The notes: a model not told the origin generated them from the sequence alone. 64,000 bases of DNA from JBKQHQ01 sp052148715 (GCA_052148715.1 JBKQHQ010000235.1:48811-112810); one strand, 5' to 3'; positions 52,727-61,904 are shown, counted from the stretch's first letter. Numbers and translations: made by a program.

Positions 52727-53815
52727 TTACGTGCGCGTGGCGTTGCGGATCAAGTAGTTGTCGTAAGTATATTCAGCGACCCGCCACCAAAGATATTCGT
52801 CGTTGCGAAACGCGAGCGTCGACTCCCACGCCTTCTTGAAAGCAGCGTTGTTCGCCGAAATCTCCTGATAAAGATCGAGCGACGCCTTCAAGCAAACGTC
52901 CATGACGGCCGGCGGGAACGGTCGTAACTGCGCGCCCGCACTGATCAGCCGTTTCAACGCTGCCGGATTGGAGGCGTCATACTTGGCCAGCATCCATTCA
53001 TTGGCTCGGGATGAAGCGGAGCGGATGATCGATTGATAGGTCGGACTAAGCCCGTTCCATTTCTCCAGGTTGATGAAATTATGCAGCACCGCGCCGCCTT
53101 CCCACCACCCCGGGTAATGGTAGAATTGCGCGACCTTGTTGAGCCCGAGCTTTTCATCATCATACGGCCCGACCCACTCGCACGCGTCGAGCGTGCCTCT
53201 CTCCAACGCAGGATAGATGTCACCGCCGGCAAGCTGCTGCGGCACGACCCCCACCCTCGCCAGCACCTCACCCGCATACCCGCCGATGCGGAACTTGAGG
53301 CCGCGTAGGTCGGCAGGCTCTTTGATCTCTTTGCGGAACCAGCCTCCCATCTGGCAGCCGGTGTTGCCGGCCGGAATGGCGTAAACGTTGTATTTCCTAT
53401 AAAAATCGTTCAGCAGCTCCATGCCGCCGCCGAAATAATTCCAGGCATTCTGCTGGCGCGCATTGAGGCCGAAAGGGACGGCAGTCCCGAAGGCGAAAGT
53501 CGGATCCTTGCCGACATAATAGTACGAGGCACTGTGACTCATCTCGACGGTCGAATTGCTCGTCGCGTCGAACGCCTGCAGGCCAGGCACGATTTCGCCC
53601 GCTGCGAAGACCTGGATTTGGAACTTCTTGTCGGTGGCTTCGCCAACCGCCTTCGCGAAGATTTCGGCCGCGCCATAGAGCGTGTCGAGCGACTTGGGAA
53701 AGCTCGAGGTCAAGCGCCACTTCAACTCCGGGGTCGACTGCGCAATCGCGGGTCTGGCAATCGTGGTCGCGGCCACACCCAGGCCTGCCGCCTGCAGGAA
53801 CTGACGACGCTTCAT
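52727..53815 (-). CDS. TRAP transporter solute-binding protein, copy 1
   Basis: A 362-residue periplasmic binding protein of the DctP/mannitol-chloroaromatic type. A Tat-type signal (MKRRQFLQAAGLGVAATTIARPAIAQ) is followed by TPELKWRLTSSFPKSLDTLYGAAEIFAKAV, the usual family opening, then the GGDIYPALERGTLDACEWVGPYDDE helix region. It is a paralogue of the next gene upstream. DctQ and DctM membrane subunits are not in the window, so transport must use subunits elsewhere. Confidence 0.92.
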   Translation of the reverse strand: MKRRQFLQAAGLGVAATTIARPAIAQSTPELKWRLTSSFPKSLDTLYGAAEIFAKAVGEATDKKFQIQVFAAGEIVPGLQAFDATSNSTVEMSHSASYYYVGKDPTFAFGTAVPFGLNARQQNAWNYFGGGMELLNDFYRKYNVYAIPAGNTGCQMGGWFRKEIKEPADLRGLKFRIGGYAGEVLARVGVVPQQLAGGDIYPALERGTLDACEWVGPYDDEKLGLNKVAQFYHYPGWWEGGAVLHNFINLEKWNGLSPTYQSIIRSASSRANEWMLAKYDASNPAALKRLISAGAQLRPFPPAVMDVCLKASLDLYQEISANNAAFKKAWESTLAFRNDEYLWWRVAEYTYDNYLIRNATRT

Positions 53816-53938
53816 GCAACTCCTCCTTGCTCAAAGTCACGGCGAGGCCGCGCTCGAGTGAATAGCACGCCGCGCGCGGCGAATACCATGTCCGATCAGG
53901 CGGCGAAACCTTGGGGGAGCGGTTTCCCAAAAATGGCA

Positions 53939-53960
53939 AGGCCCGCACCGGAGCGGGCCT
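53939..53960 (-). terminator. Rho-independent terminator after TRAP copy 2
   Basis: AGGCCCGC (53939-53946) and GCGGGCCT (53953-53960) form a perfect 8-base stem with a 6-base loop. On the minus strand it is followed by TGCCATTTTT, a T-rich run. It lies about 60 bases after the stop of the TRAP copy at 54022, so that gene ends here and the two TRAP genes are probably separate transcripts. Confidence 0.8.
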
Positions 53961-54021
53961 CGTCAATCAGCGAAACAGCTTCGACCGGCGCTTCACCGCC
54001 GGATCCGTCCGCCTGCCGGGA

Positions 54022-55113
54022 TCAGCCCCGCAGACTCTTCGACCGAATCATGAAGTTATCGTAAGTAAAATCGGCAACCTGCCACCAATCATACTCCTTG
54101 TCGCGGAAGGCCATCAGATCGTCATACATCTTCTTGAAGTCAGGATTCGAGGCCGCCGCCTCAGCATTGATCTGATTGGAAGCCTTAAGACACGCCTCCA
54201 TGGTCTGCTGACTGAACGGCTTCAGCTGGGTGCCGGCGGAGTAGAGACGCTTCAATGCATCCGGATTGCGCGCGTCGTATCTTCCGGTGACCTCGGTATT
54301 GGCGTAAGCGGCAGCGCCCTTGAGGACCGCCTGATAATTCTTCGGCAATTCGTTCCATTTGTCCAGATTGATGAAAAAGTGCAGCGCCGTTCCGCCCTCC
54401 CACCAGCCTGGATAGTAATAGAACTTCGCGATCTTATAGAAGCCGAGCTTCTCGTCATCATAGGGGCCAACCCATTCGGCAGCGTCGATGGTACCCTTCT
54501 CGAGCGCCGGATAGATGTCGCCGCCGGCAATCTGCTGAGCCACGCCGCCGAGCGCCGTGATGGTCTTGCCGGCCCATCCGCCAATGCGGAATTTCAGACC
54601 TTTGAAATCTTCGACCGTGTTGATTTCCTTCCGAAACCAGCCGCCCATCTGTGTCCCGGTGTTGCCTCCGAGCAGCGAATACAGATTGAATTTTTGCACA
54701 AAGTCGTTGACCAGTTTGGTGCCATTTCCATCGTAATACCAGGCGTTTTGCTGCCGCGCGTTCGGACCAAAGGGAATTGAGCACATCACCGCGAATGTTG
54801 GGTCCTTGCCAACAAAGTAATAGGCGGCCGTGTGGCACATCTCGACGGTTTTGTTCGAAACCGCATCGACCGCTTGCAGCGCGGGAACGATTTCAGCAGC
54901 CGCAAAATTCTGGATCTGGAACTTGTTGTCGGTCGCTTCGGCAACGTACTTTGCCAGCGTCTCGCCAGCGCCGAACAACGTATCGAGCGACTTGGGGAAG
55001 CTTGAGGTTAGGCGCCACTTCAGCTCCGGCGACGATTGGGCGATGGCGGGCTTGGCGACGGCCGCCGCAGCGGCTCCGGTTCCCAGCGCGGCCAGGAACT
55101 GACGACGTTTCAT
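54022..55113 (-). CDS. TRAP transporter solute-binding protein, copy 2
   Basis: A 363-residue paralogue of the protein at 52727. Tat-type signal MKRRQFLAALGTGAAAAAVAKPAIAQ, then SSPELKWRLTSSFPKSLDTLFGAGE. The binding-domain hinge GGDIYPALEKGTIDAAEWVGPYDDEK is nearly identical to copy 1 (ACEWVGP there). A good terminator follows at 53939-53960. Two full-length, diverged copies side by side suggest distinct ligands. No DctQM here. Confidence 0.92.
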   Translation of the reverse strand: MKRRQFLAALGTGAAAAAVAKPAIAQSSPELKWRLTSSFPKSLDTLFGAGETLAKYVAEATDNKFQIQNFAAAEIVPALQAVDAVSNKTVEMCHTAAYYFVGKDPTFAVMCSIPFGPNARQQNAWYYDGNGTKLVNDFVQKFNLYSLLGGNTGTQMGGWFRKEINTVEDFKGLKFRIGGWAGKTITALGGVAQQIAGGDIYPALEKGTIDAAEWVGPYDDEKLGFYKIAKFYYYPGWWEGGTALHFFINLDKWNELPKNYQAVLKGAAAYANTEVTGRYDARNPDALKRLYSAGTQLKPFSQQTMEACLKASNQINAEAAASNPDFKKMYDDLMAFRDKEYDWWQVADFTYDNFMIRSKSLRG

Positions 55114-55276
55114 GGGCTATTCCTCCGTGATCTTTTTTTTCAGTGCTCCCCGGCTGACACGCGCCGGTCGCTCGCTCCTTAGCATAGATCGGGTTCGCTT
55201 CCCAACCCGCATCAAAGCGGGCTTGCGGCCGGCGGCACACGCACCGTTGCGGACCGGGCCAGGACGATCGCGGCCC

Positions 55277-56419
55277 TTACGCTTCGATCACAATACGCGG
55301 CGCAGGCCGCGCGGCGCCGGCACCGAGTTGGTCCTTCACCTTGCCGGCGATAGCCCGATAAATCACGGCATGCGGACCGTCCGGCTCGGTGGCAACCACT
55401 GGTAGTCCAGCATCCGACTTCTCGCGGATATCCATGTGCAACGGCACCTCGCCGAGGAACGGAACACCGAGCCGCTCGGCCTCGTGCCGCGCGCCGCCAT
55501 GTCCGAATATGTCGGAGCGGCCCCCGCATTCGGGGCACACGAAATAGCTCATGTTCTCGACAATGCCGAGCACCGGCACGTTGACGCGGCGGAACATGGC
55601 GATGCCGCGGCGGGCATCGATGAGCGCCAGGTCCTGCGGGGTGGAGACGATGACCGCGCCCTTCAGCGGCACTTGCTGTGCCATGGTAAGCTGCGCATCG
55701 CCGGTGCCGGGCGGCATATCGACCACCATGACGTCGAGCGCCCCCCATTCGACCTCGCGCAGCATTTGCGTGAGGGCCGACATGACCATTGGGCCGCGCC
55801 AGATCATCGGCGTCTCCTCCTCGACGAGGAAGCCGATCGACATCACCGACAGCCCGTACCGGCTGATCGGCATCAACCGCGTGCCGCCGTTGATGGTCTC
55901 GGGCCGCTCCCGGATGGCCAAGAGTTTCGGCATCGAGGGCCCGTAGATGTCGGCATCGAGCAAGCCGACCCGCAGACCGAGATCGCGCAGGCCGAGCGCC
56001 AGGTTCACCGCGGTGGTCGATTTGCCGACGCCGCCCTTGCCGGACGCAACCGCGATGATCGCCTCAACGCCCGGAACTCCGGCGGTCGTCCGCGGCGGAT
56101 GCGCCGGGTGTGCCGCGCCCGCCGGCGGTGCCGCCGCCGGCGGTGGCGCTCGGCGGACCGGAGCCGCGCCAGCGGCACGCTCGGCGGTGAGCGCCACGAG
56201 GACCGATTGGACACCCGGCAGTGCGCGCACTGCATGCTCGGCAAGCTTGCGCACCGATTCCCACGCCTGCACGGCACCGGCATCGACGGTCATCGAGAAG
56301 AAAACCTTGCCGTCGGTGACCACGATGTCGGAGAGCGTGCCGGTCGCGGGCAGCGACGTCCCGTTGGGTGCTGCCACTTTCGCCAGGCTCGCGAGAACTT
56401 CCTCCTTAGTCACCGGCAT
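55277..56419 (-). CDS. apbC: Mrp/NBP35 iron-sulfur carrier ATPase
   Basis: A 380-residue P-loop ATPase that carries or loads Fe-S clusters. The N-terminal DUF59-like domain (MPVTKEEVLASLAKVAAPNG), an Ala/Pro linker with poorly conserved PPRTTAG, Walker A with deviant Lys (VASGKGGVGKSTTAVNLA), VVDMPPGTGD and the cluster CxxC in YFVCPECGG are all visible. I chose ATG 56419. The longer frame to 56515 simply translates a decayed double-hairpin repeat (YASAPELGYCRLLEWGLRK) and is not real protein. Confidence 0.93.
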   Translation of the reverse strand: MPVTKEEVLASLAKVAAPNGTSLPATGTLSDIVVTDGKVFFSMTVDAGAVQAWESVRKLAEHAVRALPGVQSVLVALTAERAAGAAPVRRAPPPAAAPPAGAAHPAHPPRTTAGVPGVEAIIAVASGKGGVGKSTTAVNLALGLRDLGLRVGLLDADIYGPSMPKLLAIRERPETINGGTRLMPISRYGLSVMSIGFLVEEETPMIWRGPMVMSALTQMLREVEWGALDVMVVDMPPGTGDAQLTMAQQVPLKGAVIVSTPQDLALIDARRGIAMFRRVNVPVLGIVENMSYFVCPECGGRSDIFGHGGARHEAERLGVPFLGEVPLHMDIREKSDAGLPVVATEPDGPHAVIYRAIAGKVKDQLGAGAARPAPRIVIEA

Positions 56420-56730
56420 CACCGCCTCCAAGCCGCGCAGGTCGCATGTTTCCGACTTACGCAATCCCCATTCCAGAAGTCGGCAATATCCGAGTTCTGG
56501 CGCGCTCGCGTACATAAGCCCCTTCCCGGCAGGATCAAAGCCCGACGGGCCGCGGCCGAAACGGTCTCCGGTCCGTAGTGAGCCCGACCGCCCGTCAACA
56601 ACATGCGCCGATCAACGATGCCGAAGGGTTTCCGACTCCAACGAACCGGCAGGCTCTCGCGTTGGCTGTTGACGCACGGCGAGAACGCAGCACAGTGGCG
56701 TCCGGTCCGGCGATCGCAAGGAGAAGACGC
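56420..56730. other. Intergenic region between apbC and the dehydrogenase
   Basis: This 311-base divergent gap contains the decayed double-hairpin repeat (56440-56500) on the apbC side. The remainder should hold both promoters, but no convincing boxes are visible. An AAGGAG ribosome site lies at about 56718-56723 for the downstream gene. Open frames here are shadow extensions. Confidence 0.5.
56440..56500. repeat. Decayed copy of the double-hairpin repeat
   Basis: CATGTTTCCGACTTACG near 56450-56466 matches the first hairpin of the family with arms that no longer pair well. CCAGAAGTCGG (56473-56483) and CCGAGTTCTGG (56490-56500) are the second hairpin with one mismatch. Order and spacing match copies 1 and 2. 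It lies just upstream of apbC, in its leader. Confidence 0.6.
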
Positions 56731-57603
56731 ATGGCAAAGGTGGCATTTCTCGGTCTTGGCGTCATGGGGTTCCCCATGGCCGGGCATCTCAAGAACAAAG
56801 GCGGACACGATGTCACGGTCTACAACCGCACCGCCGCCAAGGCCGGGAAATGGGTGAGCCAATACGGCGGCCGGCAAGCCGCCACACCGCGGGAAGCGGC
56901 AGCGGGTCAGGACTTCGTCATGGCATGCGTCGGCAACGACCATGATCTGCGCGAGGTGACGCTCGGGGCGGAGGGGGCTTTTGCCGGCATGAAGAAGGGC
57001 GCGACGTTCGTCGATCACACCACCGCCTCAGCCGAGGTGGCGCGCGAGCTTTATGCCGAGGGGAAGAAGCGGGGCTTTGATTTCCTCGACGCGCCGGTGT
57101 CGGGCGGCCAGGCCGGGGCGGAGAACGGCGTGCTTACGGTCATGTGCGGAGGCGACCCGGAGGCTTATGGCCGCGCCGAAAAGGTGATCGCGGCCTATGC
57201 TCGCATGTGCAAGTTGCTCGGCCCCACCGGCTCGGGCCAGCTCACCAAGATGGTCAACCAGATCTGCATTGCAGGAATTGTCCAGGGGCTATCAGAAGGC
57301 ATCCACTTTGCCAAGAAGGCCGGCCTGGACGTCGACGCGGTGATCGAAACCATCGCCAAGGGCGCGGCGCAATCCTGGCAGATGGAAAACCGCTACAAGA
57401 CCATGAACGCGGGCAAGTTCGACTTCGGCTTCGCCGTCGACTGGATGCGCAAAGATTTGTCGATCTGCCTCAACGAGGCGCGGCACAGCGGCGCGCACCT
57501 GCCGCTCACGGCCCTGGTCGACCAGTTCTATTCGCAGGTGCAGGCCATAGGCGGCAGACGCTGGGACACGTCAAGTCTGATCGCGCTCCTGGAACGGAAA
57601 TGA
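56731..57603 (+). CDS. Beta-hydroxyacid dehydrogenase (3-hydroxyisobutyrate dehydrogenase family)
   Basis: A 290-residue NAD(P)-dependent oxidoreductase. The Rossmann start AKVAFLGLGVMGFPMAGHL, the substrate motif DAPVSGGQAGAENGVLTVMCGG and the GSGQLTKMVNQICIA segment with catalytic Lys are all clear. Likely reactions include 3-hydroxyisobutyrate, glyoxylate or succinate-semialdehyde reduction; HxLxL-type GLYR relatives are similar. Start ATG 56731 has AAGGAG 7 bases upstream; the frame to 56578 is not used. mmsA, acting next after 3-hydroxyisobutyrate, is far away. Confidence 0.9.
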   Translation: MAKVAFLGLGVMGFPMAGHLKNKGGHDVTVYNRTAAKAGKWVSQYGGRQAATPREAAAGQDFVMACVGNDHDLREVTLGAEGAFAGMKKGATFVDHTTASAEVARELYAEGKKRGFDFLDAPVSGGQAGAENGVLTVMCGGDPEAYGRAEKVIAAYARMCKLLGPTGSGQLTKMVNQICIAGIVQGLSEGIHFAKKAGLDVDAVIETIAKGAAQSWQMENRYKTMNAGKFDFGFAVDWMRKDLSICLNEARHSGAHLPLTALVDQFYSQVQAIGGRRWDTSSLIALLERK

Positions 57604-57686
57604 GCGGCGTCGGACGGCCAGTCGATCGTCGAGCGCCGCGGGCGCGTTCGCGCCCCGCCGATCGAGGAAACCTGAGACCGAACGAA

Positions 57687-57704
57687 ATGTAGACCGAACG
57701 AATG
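57687..57704 (+). promoter_or_regulatory. Start-stop ATGTAG 15 bases before the tam start
   Basis: AGACCGAACGAAATGT is followed at once by AGACCGAACGAATGTC, a near-perfect 16-base direct repeat (57676-57706 region). The first copy ends in ATG (57687-57689) directly followed by TAG, a minimal start-stop; the second supplies the tam start codon (57702). A GAGG lies further upstream, poorly placed for either. Confidence 0.4.
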
Positions 57705-58469
57705 TCCTGGGATCCATCGCAATACTCGAAATTCGCCGCACCGCGGTTGCGGCCGGCCATCGACCTCCTGAATCGGATCGAGCTCGCGTCGCCGCGCGAG
57801 GTTTACGACCTCGGATCGGGCACCGGCAATGTCACACGGATGCTGAAACAGCGTTGGCCCGACGCCGAGATCACCGGGGTTGATTCCTCGCAAGCGATGC
57901 TGGCGAAAGCCGCCGCGGAAGCGGCCGACATCGCCTGGACGCACGCGGATCTCGCCCAGTGGCGGCCGCCGCGCCCCGCCGACCTGATCTACTCCAATGC
58001 CGCGCTGCATTGGATCGGTGATCATGCGCATTTCTTCCCGCGCCTGTTACAAACGCTCGCACCCGGCGGCGTGCTTGCCGTGCAAATGCCGCGCAACTTT
58101 ACCGCCCGCTCGCACACGGCCGTAGCCGATGCCGCCCGCAGCGGCCCTTGGCGCAGCAAGCTGGAGCCGTTGCTGCGCCCTACACCAGTCGCGCCGCCGG
58201 ATTTCTATTTCGACCTGCTGAGCACCCGCTGCGCCAGTCTCGACATCTGGGAAACGGAATATCTGCACGTGCTCACGGGCAAGGATCCGGTGAAGGAGTG
58301 GATCAAGGGCTCGTGGCTCAATCCGTTGCTCGATGCGCTCGCTGAGCCTGTGCGAAGCGAGTTCGAGGCTGCTTACGGTGCCTTGGTCGCGCAGGCCTAT
58401 CCGGCCAACGCCCACGGCGTCACGCTGCTGCCATTCCGACGGCTGTTCTTCGTCGCCGTCGCCCGCTGA
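57702..58469 (+). CDS. tam: Trans-aconitate 2-methyltransferase
   Basis: It uses S-adenosylmethionine to methylate trans-aconitate, which otherwise inhibits the citric-acid cycle. The 255-residue class I methyltransferase starts MSWDPSQYSKFAAPRLRPAIDLL, as in the family; EVYDLGSGTGNVTRML binds SAM, and LIYSNAALHWIGDH and LAVQMPRNF are family-typical. The start is preceded by a short direct repeat. It is downstream of the dehydrogenase, probably independent. Confidence 0.93.
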   Translation: MSWDPSQYSKFAAPRLRPAIDLLNRIELASPREVYDLGSGTGNVTRMLKQRWPDAEITGVDSSQAMLAKAAAEAADIAWTHADLAQWRPPRPADLIYSNAALHWIGDHAHFFPRLLQTLAPGGVLAVQMPRNFTARSHTAVADAARSGPWRSKLEPLLRPTPVAPPDFYFDLLSTRCASLDIWETEYLHVLTGKDPVKEWIKGSWLNPLLDALAEPVRSEFEAAYGALVAQAYPANAHGVTLLPFRRLFFVAVAR

Positions 58470-58516
58470 CCGCGCATGGGGGTCTGCGTCCGGGAAAGCT
58501 GCGGGCAGTCCTTGGG

Positions 58517-59131
58517 CTACGCGGCGGTGCTCGGCCGGGCCGAGATCGCGGCATGCCAGCGACGCACATTGACCATTTCTTCGGGCACGCTGAGCTTCGC
58601 CGGCTTCATCAAATCGATCGCCACGAGGCCGGTGATGTCGGCGACGGTGAAATCGTTGCCCGCGGCATATGGCCGGCTCTTCAGCTCGCCATCGAGGAAG
58701 GTCAGAAACTCCAGCACGCGCGGTTTGTTGGCCTCGGCCCATTGCGGCACCTGCGGCTGCTCCATTTCCTTCATGGCGGGATGCTGGTGCCGAAAGACCG
58801 AGGCCACCGTGAGCAGAAGATTAAACTCCAACCGCCGGTTCCACATCTCGACCAGAGCCGCCTCCAAGGGCCCGCGACCGAACAGCGGCGGATCGGGCTT
58901 GAGTGCCTCGAAGTACCGGCAGATCGCGATCGACTCGGTGATGATCGTCCCGTCATCCAGCACCAGCGCTGGCACCCGCTGCAACGGATTGATCGCCGCG
59001 AAGGCGGCCGACTTGTGCGCAAGCGCGCCAAGATCGACCTGTTCGGTCGGAACCGTAATTCCCTTCTCGGCAAGGAACACCCGCACCCGGCGCGGATTGG
59101 GTGCCCTGCCACCGTCATAGAGCTTCATCAT
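58517..59131 (-). CDS. Glutathione S-transferase-family protein
   Basis: A 204-residue GST-fold protein, MMKLYDGGRAPNPRRVRVFLAEKGI with a Pro/Arg-containing active-site loop (NPRR), then VPALVLDDGTIITESIAICRYFE, the glutathione-binding turn, and a C-terminal helical domain. The thiol-site residue type is not clear, so reaction and substrate are unknown. Start at 59131 or the next Met (59128). It stands between convergent tam and a divergent histidine kinase. Confidence 0.88.
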   Translation of the reverse strand: MMKLYDGGRAPNPRRVRVFLAEKGITVPTEQVDLGALAHKSAAFAAINPLQRVPALVLDDGTIITESIAICRYFEALKPDPPLFGRGPLEAALVEMWNRRLEFNLLLTVASVFRHQHPAMKEMEQPQVPQWAEANKPRVLEFLTFLDGELKSRPYAAGNDFTVADITGLVAIDLMKPAKLSVPEEMVNVRRWHAAISARPSTAA

Positions 59132-59267
59132 TGGTATTTCTCCCCTAGCCGCCGTGGAACCGTAACTTCGTATTAACCATCAATTTTAGGCCACCTTTAA
59201 GCCTGGTCTTAAGGATTTTGCGCGACTTTTAGCGGCGACCGGCGAAGACCATTACCTATCCGAGCCC

Positions 59268-60854
59268 ATGAGCGCAGTGAGCGAGCAGCGTGATGTTACG
59301 CCGGCAGCGGACAATTCCGCCGTCAAGCGTCGGCGTCGCGCGGCACAAAGCGTGCGCGAGGCACGCGACCGCTTGACGTCGACGACCGGCACAAGGCCCG
59401 CTTTCGACTACGAGCTCTTGCGTCAGTACGCGCAAAATCGTCTGTCCGCCTCCCTGATCATCGTCCTGCTCGTCGGCACCGTGGGTTTTTTGTCGGGTTT
59501 ATGGACCCATGCCCTGGAGGCCGGCACCTGGACCGGGGCCGTTCTGATCATTCACGCCATCATTGTCACCAAATGCCGCCAGTTCCTTGGGGAAAGCCAA
59601 GGAACCACCGATATCCGCACCTGGCGGGGACGCTTCATCCTGCTCGACCTGTTCTATGGGCTGGCGTGGATGTTCATTCTCATCCATCCGGTCGGGGTCG
59701 ACGGCGAATCCGGCACCTTTATGCTGTTCGTGATGCTGGTCGTCGTCGCGGTATCCAGCATGCTGGCTTCGAGCCTGCCGATCGCGGCGCTGGCAGCCAC
59801 CGCGCCGGTCAGCACGGCGATCGCCCTGAATTTCGCTCTGCAGGGGACATTGCACGACTACATTCTCGCAATCATGGCGGTCGCCGCGCAAGGCTATTTC
59901 TCACTGCTGGCGCATCGGCTGCATTCGACCACACTCGCGACGCTCGAAGCCCGAGCCGAAAAGGACGCGCTGATCGGCGAGCTCGAGCAGGCCAAGGCAA
60001 TCTCGGACGAAGCGCGTCGGCGCGCCGAGGCGGCCAACATCGCCAAATCCCGATTTCTGGCCCAGATGAGCCATGAGCTGCGAACGCCGCTCAATGCCAT
60101 TCTTGGCTTCTCGGAGGTCATGAAGGACGAAATATTCGGCACCCATTCGGTGGCGACCTACAAGGACTATTCCGCCGACATCCACAGTTCCGGCGTCCAC
60201 CTGTTGAATCTGATCAACGAAATCCTCGATCTTTCGCGTATCGAGGCGGGCCGCTACGAGCTCAACGAGGAGGCGATCTCGCTGACGGCCGTGGTCGAGG
60301 ACTGCCATCATCTGTTGAAGCTACGGGCGCAAACTCGCGGCCTCACGATCCACGACATGTTCGAGGCCGACCTGCCACGCCTTTGGGCGGACGAGCGGGC
60401 GGTGCGCCAGATTTGTCTGAACCTCCTGTCGAACGCGATCAAATTCACGCCGCAAGGCGGCGAGATCTGGCTGAAAGTGGGCTGGACCGCCTCGGGCGGG
60501 CAGTACATGAGCGTCAAGGACACCGGCTCGGGGGTCGCCGATGAGGAAATCCCGATCGTGCTTGCATCATTCGGCCAAGGCTCGAACTCCATCAAGTCGG
60601 CCGAGCAAGGTGCAGGCCTCGGCCTGCCAATTGCGAAGAACCTGGTTGATCTGCACGGCGGGACCTTTTCGTTCAAGTCGAAGCTGCGGATCGGTACCGA
60701 AGTGGTGGTGACCTTCCCGCCCGAACGGGTCATGTCGGCGCTGGCGCCGATCACCGAGGCAGCTCCCCCGCTCCAGCCGCCGCCCGAGCTGCGAGGACCG
60801 GCGGCGGATCGCGCCCGCTTGCGCAAGCGTCCCTTGTTCCGGGTCGGCACGTAG
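59268..60854 (+). CDS. Membrane sensor histidine kinase (PleC/PdhS-like)
   Basis: A 528-residue kinase. Residues 60-215 form five or six membrane helices without a clear extracellular sensor domain (LSASLIIVLLVGTVGFL to ILAIMAVAAQGYFSLLAH), then a coiled coil (220-260), the HisKA box with His269 in AQMSHELRTPLNAILGFSE, and the HATPase N, G1 and G2 boxes (LNLLSNAIKF, DTGSGV, GAGLGLPIAKN). The C-terminal tail is Pro-rich. No response regulator lies beside it, so it is an orphan; it could signal to a cell-cycle or general stress regulator. Confidence 0.9.
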   Translation: MSAVSEQRDVTPAADNSAVKRRRRAAQSVREARDRLTSTTGTRPAFDYELLRQYAQNRLSASLIIVLLVGTVGFLSGLWTHALEAGTWTGAVLIIHAIIVTKCRQFLGESQGTTDIRTWRGRFILLDLFYGLAWMFILIHPVGVDGESGTFMLFVMLVVVAVSSMLASSLPIAALAATAPVSTAIALNFALQGTLHDYILAIMAVAAQGYFSLLAHRLHSTTLATLEARAEKDALIGELEQAKAISDEARRRAEAANIAKSRFLAQMSHELRTPLNAILGFSEVMKDEIFGTHSVATYKDYSADIHSSGVHLLNLINEILDLSRIEAGRYELNEEAISLTAVVEDCHHLLKLRAQTRGLTIHDMFEADLPRLWADERAVRQICLNLLSNAIKFTPQGGEIWLKVGWTASGGQYMSVKDTGSGVADEEIPIVLASFGQGSNSIKSAEQGAGLGLPIAKNLVDLHGGTFSFKSKLRIGTEVVVTFPPERVMSALAPITEAAPPLQPPPELRGPAADRARLRKRPLFRVGT

Positions 60855-60960
60855 CCGTAGGCGCCTGAAATGGCCACCGTGGCTCCGCCTTGGCGGGTTG
60901 TTCCGGTTGCCTTCCGCGTCGCACTGCCTATCTTCGCCGTCGAATCGTTTCCGAGATCCG

Positions 60961-61158
60961 ATGGCTGTCCTCGAAAGTCCCTGTACCAAGGTCTGCGCGA
61001 TCGAGCCCATGTCCGGTTTATGCCTCGGCTGCGGCCGTACCCTCGCCGAGATCGAGCATTGGCTGGTGTTCACTGTGAACGAACGCGACGAGGTCATGGC
61101 GAAGCTTCCCCTCCGCTTGGCCGGATTGCGAGGGCGCAACACCGACCGGTTTGGCTGA
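60961..61158 (+). CDS. DUF1289 small Cys-rich protein
   Basis: A 65-residue protein, MAVLESPCTKVCAIEPMSGLCLGCGRTLAEIEHW, with four Cys in the spacing of DUF1289, probably a small metal or Fe-S binding unit. ATG 60961 is chosen; a frame to 60898 adds unlike sequence. It ends 8 bases before the aspartic protease gene, so they are cotranscribed. Function unknown. Confidence 0.88.
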   Translation: MAVLESPCTKVCAIEPMSGLCLGCGRTLAEIEHWLVFTVNERDEVMAKLPLRLAGLRGRNTDRFG

Positions 61159-61166
61159 GGTGAGCC

Positions 61167-61865
61167 GTGCGGCGGTTGCTTTGGATTCTACTGTTTGGGC
61201 TTGGGCTCGCCCTTGTAGTCCTGGTCGCGCGCCATGACTCGGGTACGATCGGGGGGGTGTGGCCGCACGAATTCCCATCCCTCGTGTTCTACACGGTGTT
61301 GCTTGTCTTCGTCGGAAGCGCGGTGATCGCGATCTTCCGTCGACGTTGGCTGCACGCGCTCGAGTCGGCTCTGCTCTGGGTGGTCGTCGCGGTGCTGCTG
61401 ATGGTCGGATATACCTATCGTCTCGATCTGCGCGAGGTGAGCGACCGGGTGCTCGCCGAGGTCATTCCAGGCCGTCCAGCGGCCCGCGGCAAGACCGTCG
61501 AGATCGCCCGTAGCCGCGGCGGCGAGTTCACCGTGGCGGTCCACATCAATGGTGTCCGCGTGCCGATGACGCTCGATACCGGCGCAAGTTCCGTCGTCTT
61601 GACCCAGGAAGCCGCCAAAGCCGCTGGACTGCCGCTTGAGGTTTTGAGCTACTCGGTCAACGTCGAGACCGCGAACGGCCGCGCGCGCGCGGCGCCCGTC
61701 ACCATCGACCGCTTGGCCGTCGGCAACATCGTCGAGCGCTCGATACCGGCCTTGATCGCACAGCCCGGACAACTGCGCATGAGCCTCCTTGGAATGAGCT
61801 TTCTCAACCGGCTGGAAGGCTGGGAAGTCCGCGGCGACAGGCTCGTGATGCGCGGATTTCCGTAA
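61167..61865 (+). CDS. Membrane-anchored clan AA aspartic protease (TIGR02281-like)
   Basis: A 232-residue retropepsin-like protein. Two or three hydrophobic segments at the N-terminus (LLWILLFGLGLALVVLVA; FYTVLLVFVGSAVIAIF; ALLWVVVAVLLMVGYTY) anchor it, and the protease domain faces the periplasm with the active-site VPMTLDTGASSVVLTQEAA and LLGMSFLNRLEGW. One Asp-Thr-Gly per chain means it works as a dimer. It follows the DUF1289 gene in one transcript. Substrate unknown. Confidence 0.9.
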   Translation: MRRLLWILLFGLGLALVVLVARHDSGTIGGVWPHEFPSLVFYTVLLVFVGSAVIAIFRRRWLHALESALLWVVVAVLLMVGYTYRLDLREVSDRVLAEVIPGRPAARGKTVEIARSRGGEFTVAVHINGVRVPMTLDTGASSVVLTQEAAKAAGLPLEVLSYSVNVETANGRARAAPVTIDRLAVGNIVERSIPALIAQPGQLRMSLLGMSFLNRLEGWEVRGDRLVMRGFP

Positions 61866-61904
61866 CGCGTTGCGCGACCCCTGCCCTCGCAATAGCTGCT
61901 CTCG

